Shown here piece after piece: positions 1-10,495 of a DNA stretch of 64,000 nucleotides. The stretch spans positions 7,249,282 through 7,313,281 of the forward strand of contig OX392536.1 of the NCBI GenBank assembly GCA_947623455.1, written 5' to 3'. How positions within the stretch are numbered: position 1 is the stretch's first letter; the number at the start of each line of letters is the position of its first letter. The notes under the pieces were generated by a model, which did not search any database, was not told where the DNA came from, and worked only from the letters and a program-made list of their open reading frames with translations. Made by a program: the position numbers and the translations under genes. The DNA is from Mimachlamys varia. Lineage: Eukaryota > Mollusca > Bivalvia > Pectinida > Pectinidae.

Positions 1-150
1 ACCTTTTGGCCCCTAGAATCACTGAAGCGTCCTAGGAGGACGAAACAGCTGTATGATGCAGTTTAATTCATTTTTCGGCATACTGTATCTACTACTAACT
101 TTAAGAGGTGCAGCATATGTGTGTGTTACGTAAATATAATCTTTATTCAA
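1..150 (+). repeat. Dispersed hammerhead-bearing element, copy 1 (cut by window edge)
   Basis: This stretch matches the reverse complement of about 34050-34197 over roughly 140 bp, with substitutions and small indels. Shared blocks include TTTTGGCCCCTAG, GGACGAAACAGCTGT, the run around TTCGGCATACTG, and GTGTGTTACGT. The shared part includes a hammerhead-like core, described separately. The true left end lies outside the window. By analogy this could be part of a Penelope-like element terminal repeat or a small non-autonomous retrozyme; no coding region of either is visible next to it. Confidence 0.75.
18..57 (+). ncRNA. Degenerate type I hammerhead ribozyme motif
   Basis: The parts occur in hammerhead order. 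Stem I 5' strand is ATCA (18-21). The core CTGA-A-G-C (22-28) corresponds to CUGANGA with the last A changed to C. Stem II is GTCC (29-32) paired with GGAC (38-41) around a 5-nt loop. GAA (42-44) follows. A palindromic minimal stem III ACAGCTGT (45-52) comes next, then A53 at the cleavage position, and stem I 3' strand TGAT (54-57), complementary to 18-21. The order stem I-II-III with ends in stem I makes it type I. Such motifs with very short stem III are known from Penelope-like elements and metazoan retrozymes. The changed core A predicts weak or no cleavage. Confidence is in ancestry, not activity. Confidence 0.7.
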
Positions 151-326
151 GAAACTAACAAGCTCGTGTCCTAGATCGACATCGTTTTAATCCCATGTAA
201 TACCAAGCTTTCGGATGTATCAGTTTGTTGTTCATGTTGAAAATCAGTATTTTTTCTTTATGGTTGAATTGATTTTGTCCAACAAGTTTGCCTTTGTCCA
301 GTAACAGTCATATATAAAACAAAATA

Positions 327-795
327 AGAGAATACCGAAGCGTCAACAAAACCATAATCCGAATTTCAAAATCTATTAAGCTATGATAAAAATATGAACA
401 AAGGAAATATTTACATGGGGACTTTTGTAAAAGTACAAGAGCATAAGACCAGGTGTTCCGGAAGGGTAAGTGTATTCTACTTCATCGACGACACCCACAA
501 TGTAAATCTTGGTCAAATCCAAGTAACATCAAGTCTTCAAAGTGAGAACTGAGTCATCAATCTCAATCACAACAAGTAGGCAACCTAATGAGCATACTCA
601 AAAACGTCGATCTCCATATCACACAAAGATACAAAATATTTATCAATAAAACAAAGATGGAGACCAAACAATTTGCTCAAAATTTTGATCTACCTGCATC
701 TCTCGAATCACTTTGTACATGTACGTTTGCTTGTCAGCAGTCGATATCTAACTCGAAAATCACGAAATTAGAGGAAGCCCTACAATAACGAATCA
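327..795 (+). repeat. Dispersed repeat family DR1, copy 1
   Basis: This is the longest forward copy of a family seen five times in the window. It starts near GAGAATACCGAAGCGTCAAC, passes through the block CCAGGTGTTCCGGAAG, and ends near GGAAGCCCTACAA. It aligns along its length with the reverse complement of about 7985-8461. A 66-codon frame inside (588-788) is not preserved in the other copy, so the family looks non-coding. I do not recognise its class. It has no tRNA-like promoter and no clear terminal inverted repeats. Confidence 0.8.
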
Positions 796-1258
796 ATTGT
801 GACTTGTAAACTGAATCTCCTTATAATTTGGACAAGTCCAGATTTCAAAAACAGTGTCCCCACTCTGTTTCTCGATATATTGCAATACAGAAATCCCGAT
901 GCGTGTCCCGATAAACTTTCATCGGAAAAAGTGTATTCGTTTAAAAAAAAATCCTGCCAAAGTATAATCAAAAGTTAAATTAGTCTATATACTAATAGTT
1001 ATTCGCAGATCTGTTAGAAGGTGTAGTTACTTGCACATTTAAACATCAGGAAAATACATAAAAATAAACGTTTGAAAAATATTTTTCATTAAATGCAACA
1101 AATATATTTTAAATTATTTAAGTGTTTAAAGTGTATAAGTTTTACCTTAAATGTAATGTAAATTTTTGCCATATTAACAATAACTTTTAACACTAACGTC
1201 CTTTACAAAATGTTTTTTTCTATCATGAGCTTGTCACCGATCATCCAGATGAATAGAC
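796..1258. other. AT-rich spacer
   Basis: No repeat shared with the rest of the window, RNA gene or convincing reading frame was found. It is strongly AT-rich from about 980 to 1200. Confidence 0.5.
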
Positions 1259-1423
1259 TTAATTATCATTTAAGTATACTTCTACTGTGGAGCGAGAATT
1301 TTCGATTCCCTCTGCAATCATTCTTTCTTTATCTGTTAGGTATAATAAATCTACCAATCTTGCTGCGAAGGAATTCAAAACTTTCTCTCCCGTATCTTGA
1401 TCTGTTCGTCTTCGTGACGACAT
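1259..1423 (-). CDS. Small hypothetical reading frame, 54 codons
   Basis: On the minus strand an ATG (1423-1421) opens 54 codons ending in TAA (1261-1259). The product starts MSSRRRTDQDTGEK and continues as a charged, helix-prone segment (around residues 19-40, with LVDLLYLTDKERMIAEG), ending in VEVYLNDN. The amino-acid mix is more protein-like than the low-complexity frames elsewhere here, and the opposite strand of the same stretch encodes only a hydrophobic shadow. I recognise no family. There is no neighbouring exon I can join to it and no promoter evidence. It could be an exon, a relic of a transposon protein, or chance; a frame this short is not significant by length alone. Confidence 0.2.
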   Translation of the reverse strand: MSSRRRTDQDTGEKVLNSFAARLVDLLYLTDKERMIAEGIENSRSTVEVYLNDN

Positions 1424-2115
1424 GTTTTTGTTCTCGTTTTGCTTCTAACACAGCAGCTAGGTCAAAACCCGAGATACCTGAATGGTTTAATGCGACGTAA
1501 AATCTAGAGGTGTTCCGCGAAGAGGGCCAATACGGGTTTTGGGGTGCATTACTGAATCAATAATGCATGGGTGACGATTACGGGTTGGTAGTTTTGGCGC
1601 CATAATGCATATCTAAAAAAATGTATTTATTAATAAGTATACAATACACCGCTATATTGTGTCATCCTTACTTCTTCTTGGCAACGTATGTCAATATTGG
1701 ACATAGACAGGTCATGATAGACGTTATCGTCTATTACGCGTGTAGACTGCCCAACCCTACTGCACTCCATGACCTGTGTTCGATCAAGTGTAAAGGGAAA
1801 CATGTTTTATATAAATAGATTAATTACCATCTACCTGTAAATGTATATCTTACCTTTAATACACTCCCTGACCGTAGGATCCCAGACAGGTGTGGCGCTT
1901 TGTCTCCCGTTAAAATAATGAAATAGAAATATTCATGATTTAAAATGCTTATCGTTCATTTGTCTGCACAGGGAGAGGATATCTAGACCTACCACCGGTA
2001 CATCTTATAAATAAATAACGATACATTAAAATGTCAAAGTACATAGCATAAAAAATATCAATATAATGACCCAAATATCGGATAATACAATAATAAATGA
2101 CTGCTTGTAAAAAAC
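1424..2115. other. Spacer without recognisable features
   Basis: Mixed-composition DNA. Short frames occur on both strands, but none has a recognisable motif. Confidence 0.5.
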
Positions 2116-2310
2116 AGAGAATACCAAAGCGACAACAAAACCATACTCCGAACTCAAGATCGATTAAACTAGAGGCAAAATAGGAACAATGGAAAGATTT
2201 GCATGGAGACCCTGGTAAAATACTAGAGAATAAGACCAGGTGATCCGGAAGAGTAAGCGTCTTCTACTATATCGATGACACTCGTCATGTAAGTCGTGGT
2301 CATATCCAAG
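2116..2310 (+). repeat. DR1 repeat, copy 2 (truncated)
   Basis: It begins with AGAGAATACCAAAGCG and keeps the blocks AACAAAACCATACTCCGAA and ACCAGGTGATCCGGAAGAG, the same order as copy 1. Similarity stops near 2310, so it holds only the first roughly 195 bp of the family. Confidence 0.75.
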
Positions 2311-3135
2311 AGTTAGTGTTAAAACTCAGCTGCTGAAACCGTGCATGTTACACTGTTCATTTATACATGCGTTTATTGTATCTATTTTAAAACATTGTAC
2401 ATAAATGCGGTTCTCTTATATCTTCATCTTCATCTTCAAATGTTGTTTGATCCTCCATCAAACGTGGTTATAATTATGGATCAGTAAGGGGGTGTACAGA
2501 GGCGTGATTAAAAGTAATGGATAATTTGTGTTAGGTTTTGCTATAAGAACATAGGCATAAGAAAGATAATTATTATAAACAGTGTTTGCTATTGAGAGTA
2601 TGGTGTTGAGGGATTCAAGGAATGTGGATGGGTGTGTGTTCCTTGAAGCCCTCTAGTGAGTTGTGCACTGTACTGCTGCTACCGGAAGGAGGTTCCATTG
2701 TGAAATTGTGTGTGGCAAAAAGGAGAATGTATATATGTCTTTGGTAACAGATATGTACCTGTCTGTATGTGGTGCGATCCTCTCTGTGCGAACTTGGTTC
2801 AAGGATTGAAACTATTTCTAATGTGGATGCATTGTACCATTGTGACAATGCCTACTATTTCTTCTTTAAGAGTTAGTCTTATAGAACAGTAGAGATCCGG
2901 TACATTAATTTTATAAATATGCAAAATAGTCTGAAGTCAATAATATAAATATACAAAGACAGATGAGGTCACTATACTATTCGACAATTGGAAAAATAGT
3001 TTTGAAAGAAAATTTCAATCCAATGACTTTGACGTTTACACTTCGGTAAACGTTAGTCCAGCGCGTATGAATACAAACCGGACCACTATCACTCTTGTGC
3101 TATTAGTCTGAATGCGCATTGTTAGTTTGTTATCT
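2311..3135. other. Spacer without recognisable features
   Basis: Overlapping short frames on both strands at 2615-2892 show no domain-like features. No RNA gene or repeat was seen. Confidence 0.5.
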
Positions 3136-3140
3136 TTAAA

Positions 3141-3518
3141 GGCCCAATATACGTAACTTTCGGCAAACTTGAATGAAAATCAAGTCTATAACTTATTATA
3201 TTTATAGATTTAGTTAAAATTATCTGATATCAGCAATATCAAAGATGAATTCTTTCGCGATTACCGGTACGGCAGCAGTTGAAACGCGCTATTTGTAAAC
3301 AAGCGTCCATTTCGAACCGTCTTCTACCTTTGGTTTGTTGTTGAAGTGAGCCCAACCTGAATTATTTTCAATTCTTTGGATTTTTTTGTTTAGTGTTGTT
3401 TTTAGTTACCGCTAAGGTTTACTTTGTTTTAGGCTTATTTTTGCATGGTTATCAACTGCATTTTTTTCAGAATTTTTCAGAATCACGAAAATTTCTCTGA
3501 AGTTACGTTTATTGGGCC
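3141..3518 (+). mobile_element. MITE family A, copy 1 (TTAAA target duplication)
   Basis: A 378-bp element with terminal inverted repeats GGCCCAATATACGTAACTT (left) and the complement of GGCCCAATAAACGTAACTT (right), one mismatch. TTAAA directly flanks both ends (3136-3140 and 3519-3523), a clean target-site duplication. It has no coding capacity. A second copy in the same orientation lies at 13618-14001. The TTAA-containing target recalls piggyBac-type insertion, but the TIR start GGCCC is not one I can assign to a superfamily. Confidence 0.9.
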
Positions 3519-3523
3519 TTAAA

Positions 3524-4297
3524 TTCAAAAAATGGATGAACTTGATGTTTTAAAATTTGCATAAGAAAATGAAAACAATATAATAATGAAAAATAAAAAT
3601 TTTCGATTTCTAACGGTAACAAACAATGGTATTGTTGACTATAGTCTGTTTACTTCTTGAAGTTAACATCCTTTCCCCTCAAATTGGAATGATGATTGTT
3701 ACTTTTGTAAGTCGTGTAAATCAATTTTAAAGGATCAAAATGTAAATATAAGAAATAATTTGTCTGTTTTGTTGTTTTCTGCAATCATTTTTATCGTTTG
3801 TTATTTTCATTTATTATATTTTGACAGTTAATATATCAAAGACTACTGATTGCGATTTCGTGTTCTCTTCAGCAGCAGAACGGCATCTCGAACGACAAAG
3901 TTAATTAATCCACCCACTTATGATATTTTAGCTGATCTTTTGCCAGTATTGGTTATATAACATCTCGTTTTCATTTCACCAACAAGCCGCTGTCACAATT
4001 GATATCATATTTTCCCCACTATATCCATTAAACTGTCGCAATGCTTATACACAGATTCTTCGCTAAAACCCAAAATCTTGTTCTTATGGTCAAGAAACTC
4101 AAACACAAATTATGAATGACAAGAAAGAATTTTGGAGACACTTAATGCTGAAAATTGTTTCAATATCCAGACTGAACATGTAAACCGATATCGTGTGGCA
4201 TGATTTGTGAAAACTTTCAGAATTAAGTATATGTATGTTATTGCATAAGCAGAGAATCCATGATTGAGAATGATAATATAAGCATTATGAATAATGA
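3524..4297. other. AT-rich spacer before the 18-bp array
   Basis: AT-rich DNA with no frame, RNA gene or shared repeat that I can support. Confidence 0.5.
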
Positions 4298-5618
4298 GCG
4301 TGGACGTAATAGAAGTGTGGACGCTAACAGAAGTGTGGACGCTAACAGAGGAGAGTGGGTGCTAACAGAAGTGAGGGCGCTTACAGAAGTGTGGACGCTA
4401 ACAGAGGAGAGTGGGCGCTAACAGAAGTGAGGGTGCTAACAGAGTGGGCGCTAACAGAAGTGTGGGCGCTTACAGAAGAGTGGGCGCTAACAAAAGAGTG
4501 AGGACGCTAACAGAAGTGTGGGCGCTAACAGAAGTATGGGCGCTAACAGAAGTGAGGGCGATAACAGAAGTGTGGGCGCAAACAGAAGTGTGGGCGCTAA
4601 CAGATGTGTGGGCGCTAACATAAGTATGGGCGCTAACAGAAGTGTGGACGCTAACATATATGTGGACGCTAACAGAAGTATGGGCGCTAACAGATGTGTG
4701 GACGCTAACAGAAGTATGGGCGCTAACAGATGTGTGGGCGCTAACAAAAGTGTGGGCGCTAACAAAAGTTTGGGCGCTAACAGATGTGTGGGCGCTAACA
4801 GAAGTATGGGCGCTAACAGAAGTTTGGGCGCTAACAGAAGTGAGGGCGCTAACAGAAGTATGGGCGCTAACAGATGTGTGGGCGCTAACAGAAGTGTGGG
4901 CGCTAACAGAAGTGTGGGCGCTAACAGAAGTGAGGGCGCTAACAGAAGTATGGGCGCTAACAAAAGTGTGGGCGCTAACAGATGTGTGGGCACTAACAGA
5001 AGTATGGGCGCTAACAGAAGTATGGGCGCTAACAGAAGAATTGACGCTACCAGAAATGTGGACGCTACTAGAAGTGTTGACGTTCATAGAAATGTGGACG
5101 CTTCTAGAAATGTGGACGCCACTAAAAGTGTGGACGCTAATAGAAGTGTGGACGTCACTAGAAGTGTTGACGTTCATAGAACTATGGACGCTTCTAGAAA
5201 TGTGGACGCCACTAAAAGTGTGGACGCTACTAGAAGTGTGGACGTCACTAGAAGTGTTGACGTTCATAGAACTATGGACGCTTCTAGAAATGTGGACGCC
5301 ACTAGAAGTGTGAACGCTAATAGAAGTATGGACGCTATTAAAAGTGTTGACGCTACTAGAAGTGTTGACGTTTATAGAAATGTGGACGCTTCTAGAAATG
5401 TGGACGCCACTAAAAGTGTGGACGCTACTAGAAGTGTGGACGCCACTAGAAGTGTTGACGCTCATAGAACTATGGACGCTAATACAAATGTGGACGCCAC
5501 TTGAAACGTGGACGCTAATAGAAGTGTGGACGCTATTAGAAATGTGGACGCTAACAGAAATGTGGACGCCACTAGAAATATTGACACTTATAGCAGCGTG
5601 GACGCTAATAGAAGTGTC
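4298..5618. repeat. 18-bp minisatellite, about 73 units, two subfamilies
   Basis: The unit is close to GTGTGGGCGCTAACAGAA. Up to about 5035 the units end in GCTAACAGAA. From about 5036 they switch to a diverged form such as GTGGACGCCACTAGAA, with higher-order blocks marked by GTTGACGTTCATAG at 5076, 5166, 5256 and, in variant form, 5364 (spacings of 90, 90 and 108 bp, that is 5, 5 and 6 units). Because 18 is a multiple of 3, several frames stay open for 170-330 codons on both strands, for example VGANRS repeats on plus and SVSAHT repeats on minus. The unbiased openness of many frames argues for a minisatellite rather than a gene. Confidence 0.95.
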
Positions 5619-5749
5619 AAATAGACAATAAAGAAGAAACTATTCGTGATAATGCTATTAAATGATTATTCTTTTTTGTTTTGTGATGGTGCGTATGTAT
5701 GGGAGTTGATTGTGGTATGAGGTCTTAAATTGCTATGATGGTAATAATT

Positions 5750-5750
<1 letters not shown>

Positions 5751-5783
<33 letters not shown>
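5751..5783. repeat. (GAT)n microsatellite
   Basis: Eleven perfect trinucleotide units of TGA/GAT. Confidence 0.95.
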
Positions 5784-6429
5784 GTGTGTTTAATAGAGTG
5801 CCAATTGTAGTCTGTTGGCTTTTATTGTATCATAAAATGCTTAATACAAATCAAACAAATATTTATATATATGTATTTTCGTACTAATTCAGATAAACGT
5901 TGTTTGACATGGATCATGCATGAATATTCAACAAGCTTTCCAAACAACTAACAACAAGCACAGGAAGTAGCCGTTTTTGAACTTCCGCTGATTGTTCTAA
6001 GCATGACAGTGAAAGCGCCAAGCCTATCTTTTAGTGACGTAAAGAACTGAACGGTACTCTCCAGTTTTATGATTTATTAATAAAGAATGTGTTATTGATG
6101 AGGGCATTTCTTTGTTACTAAACCTATTGTTTGATATTATCAGGTCATTGTACCTATGAATATAACTAGAATACCTCATAAAATGATTCGTTAAAACACA
6201 TCACATGACGGTGTTACAAAGCATCGTGGTTCCTCCCTATATGTATGTATGTTAAAACATCGCTTCTCTCTGGAGCATGGACCCCCATGGCGACCCTATT
6301 TCGGATTCTCGCAAGGGTTGCCTTCAACAAGGGTTTTTGATTCATTGTGAAAACAAATATCGATAAACTTGTAAAAAATGTAACTCAAAAAAAAAAAATT
6401 TAATTGAATTTGAAGGTACAATAAACAAT
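5784..6429. other. Spacer without recognisable features
   Basis: AT-rich sequence with a short A tract near 6390. No gene or repeat was identified. Confidence 0.5.
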
Positions 6430-6542
6430 TTATGGCCGTCTTGGTGGTGTGGTCTACCCAAAGCACAGCAGTCATATTCCCCTCGGACTACGCCCTCGGG
6501 GGGAATATGACTGTTCATATCACCCTACCAAGAGGGCAATAA
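6430..6542 (+). mobile_element. Short foldback MITE with GC-rich hairpin
   Basis: The outer arms TTATGGCCGTCTTGGTGGTG (left) and the complement of TTATTGCCCTCTTGGTAGGG (right) enclose a second, perfect 14-bp inverted repeat, CAGTCATATTCCCC (6469-6482) against GGGGAATATGACTG (6500-6513). The whole 113-bp unit can fold back on itself. It has no coding capacity. Confidence 0.7.
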
Positions 6543-7784
6543 GTGTATAATACCTCATTTGGAAGTGCATCTATACCGTAACCAGTTTAATGATAAGCAG
6601 TTCATTATATCAGGACGTCAACATCAGACACGTTAAACCATAGCTTATGAATAAACTTATTGATCTATTTACTGATATGTGTACAATATAATCTGCAGAC
6701 ATTGGCTTTACGAACGTTCATTAACTTCAGGGAATTACTTAACAATTACTATCAGGAAAGCACTACAGCAGAAACAATAAAGAAAATTCTTAAGGAACTT
6801 CTGAAATGCTTTCCTATCGATTTTTTTTTTACGTTAAGGAAATGCCTTAAGACACTAAATGAAAAAAAAAGAGTAATTATATGTGCAAGCAGTTGTAATT
6901 TCAGACTATTCAATCTATCACGAATTTTGGTTGATCCCCAGCGGTTGGTTAGGGATAGGGCTGATAAAGTTAGTAGTTATCCGTTTGATGGCACGATAAT
7001 TCATCAGCAGTATTATATGTACATACGATACTCTACATTCAATAGTTTTCTGCGCTCTATGTATTACGGCTTGCCTATGATCCACTTTTACATTATGTAA
7101 TGCCCAAATGCAATTGAGCTTAATTGAATAATACATAACCCTCTATGGTCACAATACAATGTTTATACTACCATTGAGTGCTAATAAAGATTATTTCATA
7201 GTGATATCGATGTGACCTAGATTCCCTTTATTCTCCTGAATGAAATTTCCTGGCCATCAATAAAATCTTCTATCTGAACTAGAGTCCCGGTAATTGATGG
7301 CCAGTGCGCATGCGCTTGACTGTAGGCTAAGGTACGTGTAGTAGTGTTATCATGAGCGCCTTTCCTCTATTCCATTCAGTATTTGCTTACAGAATCAATG
7401 TGTTTCCCCAGTGTGGTCGACTCGCATTATAGGCTTGTTCGCCTGCCATTCATTTCAACTATCGCAATTATGATGCCCTTTATGTCCCTGAAGTCCACTT
7501 AGTTCAATTATTCATATACCAGACTTAGAAATGAGAGCAATGGCTTTAGTAAAGGCGAAGTTTGTTTCGAAATTAAACATGAATTGGAAACTGATTTTGA
7601 TACGCTGTCGAAAACGCCGGTTTAATTGTCAAATAAATAACATAAGTCAATAATACTACAATGTACAACATGTCTTTGATCATGTTTTTCAATTAGCAAG
7701 AGTAATGTTAACGATGCTTACTAGACACACATTCACGATGTTAGAATAGCAATACACATTCTTCACTTAGAAAGGCTTCCTCGG
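6543..7784. other. Spacer with one weak open frame and a small inverted repeat
   Basis: A plus-strand frame is open at 6660-7100 (146 codons, but it opens with TTG, not ATG). It is rich in I, L, K and F as expected of AT-rich DNA and shows no motif I recognise. TGGCCATCAAT near 7251 and its complement near 7293 form a small inverted repeat. Nothing else is supported. Confidence 0.45.
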
Positions 7785-7861
7785 TATCCAGGGGTTAAGA
7801 TCACACATGTTATCTACCTATGTTATGTGTAGATGACATTGGTGATCGTAACCCCTGAATA
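7785..7861. repeat. Long hairpin, 33-bp arms
   Basis: The left arm 7785-7817 (begins TATCCAGGGGTTAAGATCAC) and right arm 7829-7861 (ends GATCGTAACCCCTGAATA) are complementary with a few mismatches around an 11-nt loop. It could be a foldback element. The CAGGGGT block is also seen in the hairpin at 8910-8995. Confidence 0.75.
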
Positions 7862-7984
7862 TCGTGGATGTTAGAAAGGGAACAACACCAGTTTGATAAC
7901 CAAGTAAGATCTACCAAACCGTTCCCACGTTTTTGAAATATTAAATACAATCTTACAATGCTTCCGTATTATAATCTTGCAGAA

Positions 7985-8461
7985 GAGCATCTGAATGTTA
8001 TGGTTTCACTTTCTAGGGCTTGCTCTGAATATCGAAATTTTCGTGAGCTGCTGACGAACAAACTTACGGCACATGAATTCGAGAGATGCAGGTTGACGAA
8101 GATTATGGGCAAGTTTTATGGTTGCCATCTTGGTCCTATTGAAAAATAATCTGAATCTTTGTGTGATATGATCAGAAGATGGACGTTTTTGAGTATGCTC
8201 TCTAGTGTGTTTACTTGTAGCGATTGACAATGATACTCAGTTCTCATTTTGAGGATTGATGTTTACTTGGATGTGACAAATATTTACATGGCGGATGTCG
8301 GCGATGAAGCAGAAGATGCTTACTCTTCCAGAACACCTGGTCTTATTCTCTTGTGCTTTTACGAGAGTCTCCATGTACATCTTAATTTTGTTCATATTTT
8401 GCTTCCAGCTTAATCGACTTTGAGTTCGGATTATGGTTTTGTTGACGCTTTGGTATTCTCT
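7985..8461 (-). repeat. DR1 repeat, copy 3 (reverse orientation)
   Basis: Read on the minus strand from 8461, it follows copy 1 block by block: AGAGAATACCAAAGCGTCAA, CCGAACTCAAAGTCG, ACCAGGTGTTCTGGAAGAG, ACATCCAAGTAAACATCAA, GAGCATACTCAAAAACGTCC, then the far end near 7985-8060. This is the best-preserved full-length copy together with copy 1. The 63-codon plus-strand frame at 7958-8149 falls inside it and is not conserved in copy 1. Confidence 0.8.
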
Positions 8462-8512
8462 GATTTGTTTTCTTTCAAACATAGAGAATGCCAAAGCGTC
8501 AAGAAAACCATA
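8432..8512. repeat. 30-bp-arm palindrome at DR1 end
   Basis: Arm 8432-8461 is the terminal 30 bp of DR1 copy 3. Arm 8483-8512 is its inverted copy with two mismatches, separated by 21 nt. DR1 similarity does not continue past 8512, so only the tip is duplicated head to head. Confidence 0.85.
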
Positions 8513-8909
8513 AAGGTCATTGTCTTTAGATTTTTTTTCATTTGTTTTACTTGCAGTTTTTTAATAGTTGTTGTTTCTAGCTGTGCTGTCTTCTTCCATT
8601 TTTTTCACTTTATATTTTTTTTACCGTGTTCGTTAAATATTCTTGTTTGTGTTTCCCATGAAGTGTTTACATTTTAAATGATAAACATTTGATGAGTTTA
8701 ATATCTCTTATTCATAATTAATAGTTCTTGTACGTCACGGCTGTATTAACTATGCACACGTTTATCTAAATATAGTTAACTACAAAATATGGCAAAATCA
8801 ATTTTATGAATATTAATGTTTTCTTACAGAAAGCAATTTGCTTTGTTTTTGTATGAATACAATGTGAAGGTCTATATATAAATATATTATAAGGATCGGC
8901 AACTTACTG
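8513..8909. other. AT-rich spacer
   Basis: T-rich then AT-rich sequence. No feature is supported. Confidence 0.5.
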
Positions 8910-8995
8910 TAACCCATGCACCCCTGAAGACATAGTTGAACTCTTCCAAATCACAGGTGGAATAGTTTATGATGAGATTTCAGGGGTGATGGGTA
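8910..8995. repeat. Hairpin with CACCCCTGAA arms
   Basis: TAACCCATGCACCCCTGAA (8910-8928) faces TTCAGGGGTGATGGGTA (8979-8995), complementary apart from small differences, across a 50-nt loop. It may be a relative of the 7785-7861 foldback, with which it shares CAGGGGT at the same relative place. Confidence 0.6.
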
Positions 8996-9408
8996 AAAGA
9001 GTCAACACATCCTGTTGATGCGACCTATGTTTACAGAAGAAGATCGCATGAGTTAAAGTACAAGGCCATAAAAACGTTACAAGGATTGGAAATTGTAAAC
9101 AAGAGGAAATCGATACACTGTTCTCTTCACCTTAACTGATGCCGGTCTACTACGAGATCGCTAGCTTCACACACGGCGTGGGAGAGAATGTTTAGCATCG
9201 CTTCGGTGTTCTTATCAAATTCAATCAGCGGCGGTTCCTGCGTTGTTTGGGTGTTAGATACTCTCATATCATATATAGCTTATTATATCATTGATATATT
9301 GTTATTGTACCAGTATAGCTAATACATAGATGGTTTGATTTGTTATTGATGTATTATTATAACAAAGATATGTTTATTAAAGAAAGACAAAGTAGATATT
9401 CTAGAAAG
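8996..9408. other. Spacer without recognisable features
   Basis: No reading frame, repeat or RNA gene is supported. Confidence 0.5.
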
Positions 9409-9764
9409 TCTCGGCATCCAACTAAGACCCTCGTCATCCAAGTTAAATTCTCGTCATCCAAGTTAAATTCTCGTCATCCAAGTATAAATCTCGTCATCCA
9501 AGCATAAATCTCGTCATCCAAGTAAACTTTCGTCATCCAAGTATAACTCTCGACATTCAAGTATAACTCTCGTCATCCAAGTATAACTCTCGTTATTCAA
9601 ATGTAACTCTCGTATTCCAAGTAAACTCTCGTCATCCAATTATAAATCTCATCATTCAAATCTAACTCTCGTCATCCAAATCTAACTCTCGTCATCTAAA
9701 TCTTACTCTCGTCATCCAAGTAAAACTCTCATCACCCAAGTATAAATCTCGTCATCCAAGTAAG
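9409..9764. repeat. 20-bp tandem repeat, 18 units
   Basis: The unit is close to CTCGTCATCCAAGTATAACT. Eighteen units of 19-20 bp can be counted. The GTCATCCAA half is better conserved than the AT-rich half. Because 20 is not a multiple of 3, no long frame arises. Confidence 0.95.
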
Positions 9765-10263
9765 AAACATCATCAGTACAAGAAACGTCAAAGCGATATT
9801 TGTGCAAAATAAAATTTTGCTTTGCAGAAGTCAGAAGGAACACCAGAATGTATTCGCTGTATATGTTGTACTCTGTCATATTTCCTCCCTCCACCTTTTG
9901 ATATATTGCGGTGTTATTTACAGGACAGATACTATTCATAGAACAGTCACGTTGACAATCGTGGACAATGATCCGCCTTTATTGCATTCTATAGCGACGT
10001 TCAATATTAAACTCATCCACTCTTGAAAACCAACATTAAACTAATCCAAGCATTACATTGGAAGAGCTCAGATGTGTTTTCAGGGATGAATGAGTCACAA
10101 ACCAGGGATGGGTTGAAGACGACGGCCAATTACAGAAACAAGCCAGGTGTCACCACGGTGTCACATCTACAGCTGGACTGTTGTTATCGGTCTCATTAAG
10201 TCATCCCACGTCTTGACAAATAGACCATTCCCTACTAGACCTAAGTCACGCCTTCGTTCTATA
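9765..10263. other. Spacer without recognisable features
   Basis: Short overlapping frames only; nothing recognisable. Confidence 0.5.
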
Positions 10264-10495
10264 TACTGTTAATCACTATTATTTCGCGAGGCATTTATTT
10301 TCGCGTTTATTCGCGAGGAGATTTAATCGCGAATTCTAATTCCTCGCGATTTTTTCTATCTCTAGAAGTGCTCGTGTCTATTCTTTCGTCATCGTCACTT
10401 CTAGACAGACGTTCGCGAAATTACGTATTCGCGAATATGTCTGAAAAAGTAAGCTCGCGAAATAAAATAGTCGCGAAATCAAGTGATTTATAGTA
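10264..10495. mobile_element. MITE-like foldback rich in TCGCGA motifs
   Basis: The left end TACTGTTAATCACT and the right end, complement TACTATAAATCACT, are inverted repeats, and the similarity continues inward through ATTTCGCGA. Between them CGCG(A) motifs occur about nine times in both orientations. A second, inner inverted repeat CTAGAAGTG / CACTTCTAG sits near the centre. There is no coding capacity. Its superfamily is unknown. Confidence 0.75.

Noticed and set aside
4470..5504. Repetitive-protein genes of about 330 codons on either strand of the 18-bp array
   Set aside because: Both strands and several frames are open merely because the period is divisible by 3 and the unit lacks stops; no start context, exon or conserved flank.
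6660..7100. 146-codon plus-strand frame
   Set aside because: It opens with TTG, has AT-driven composition and shows no motif; length alone is not decisive in a window of this size.
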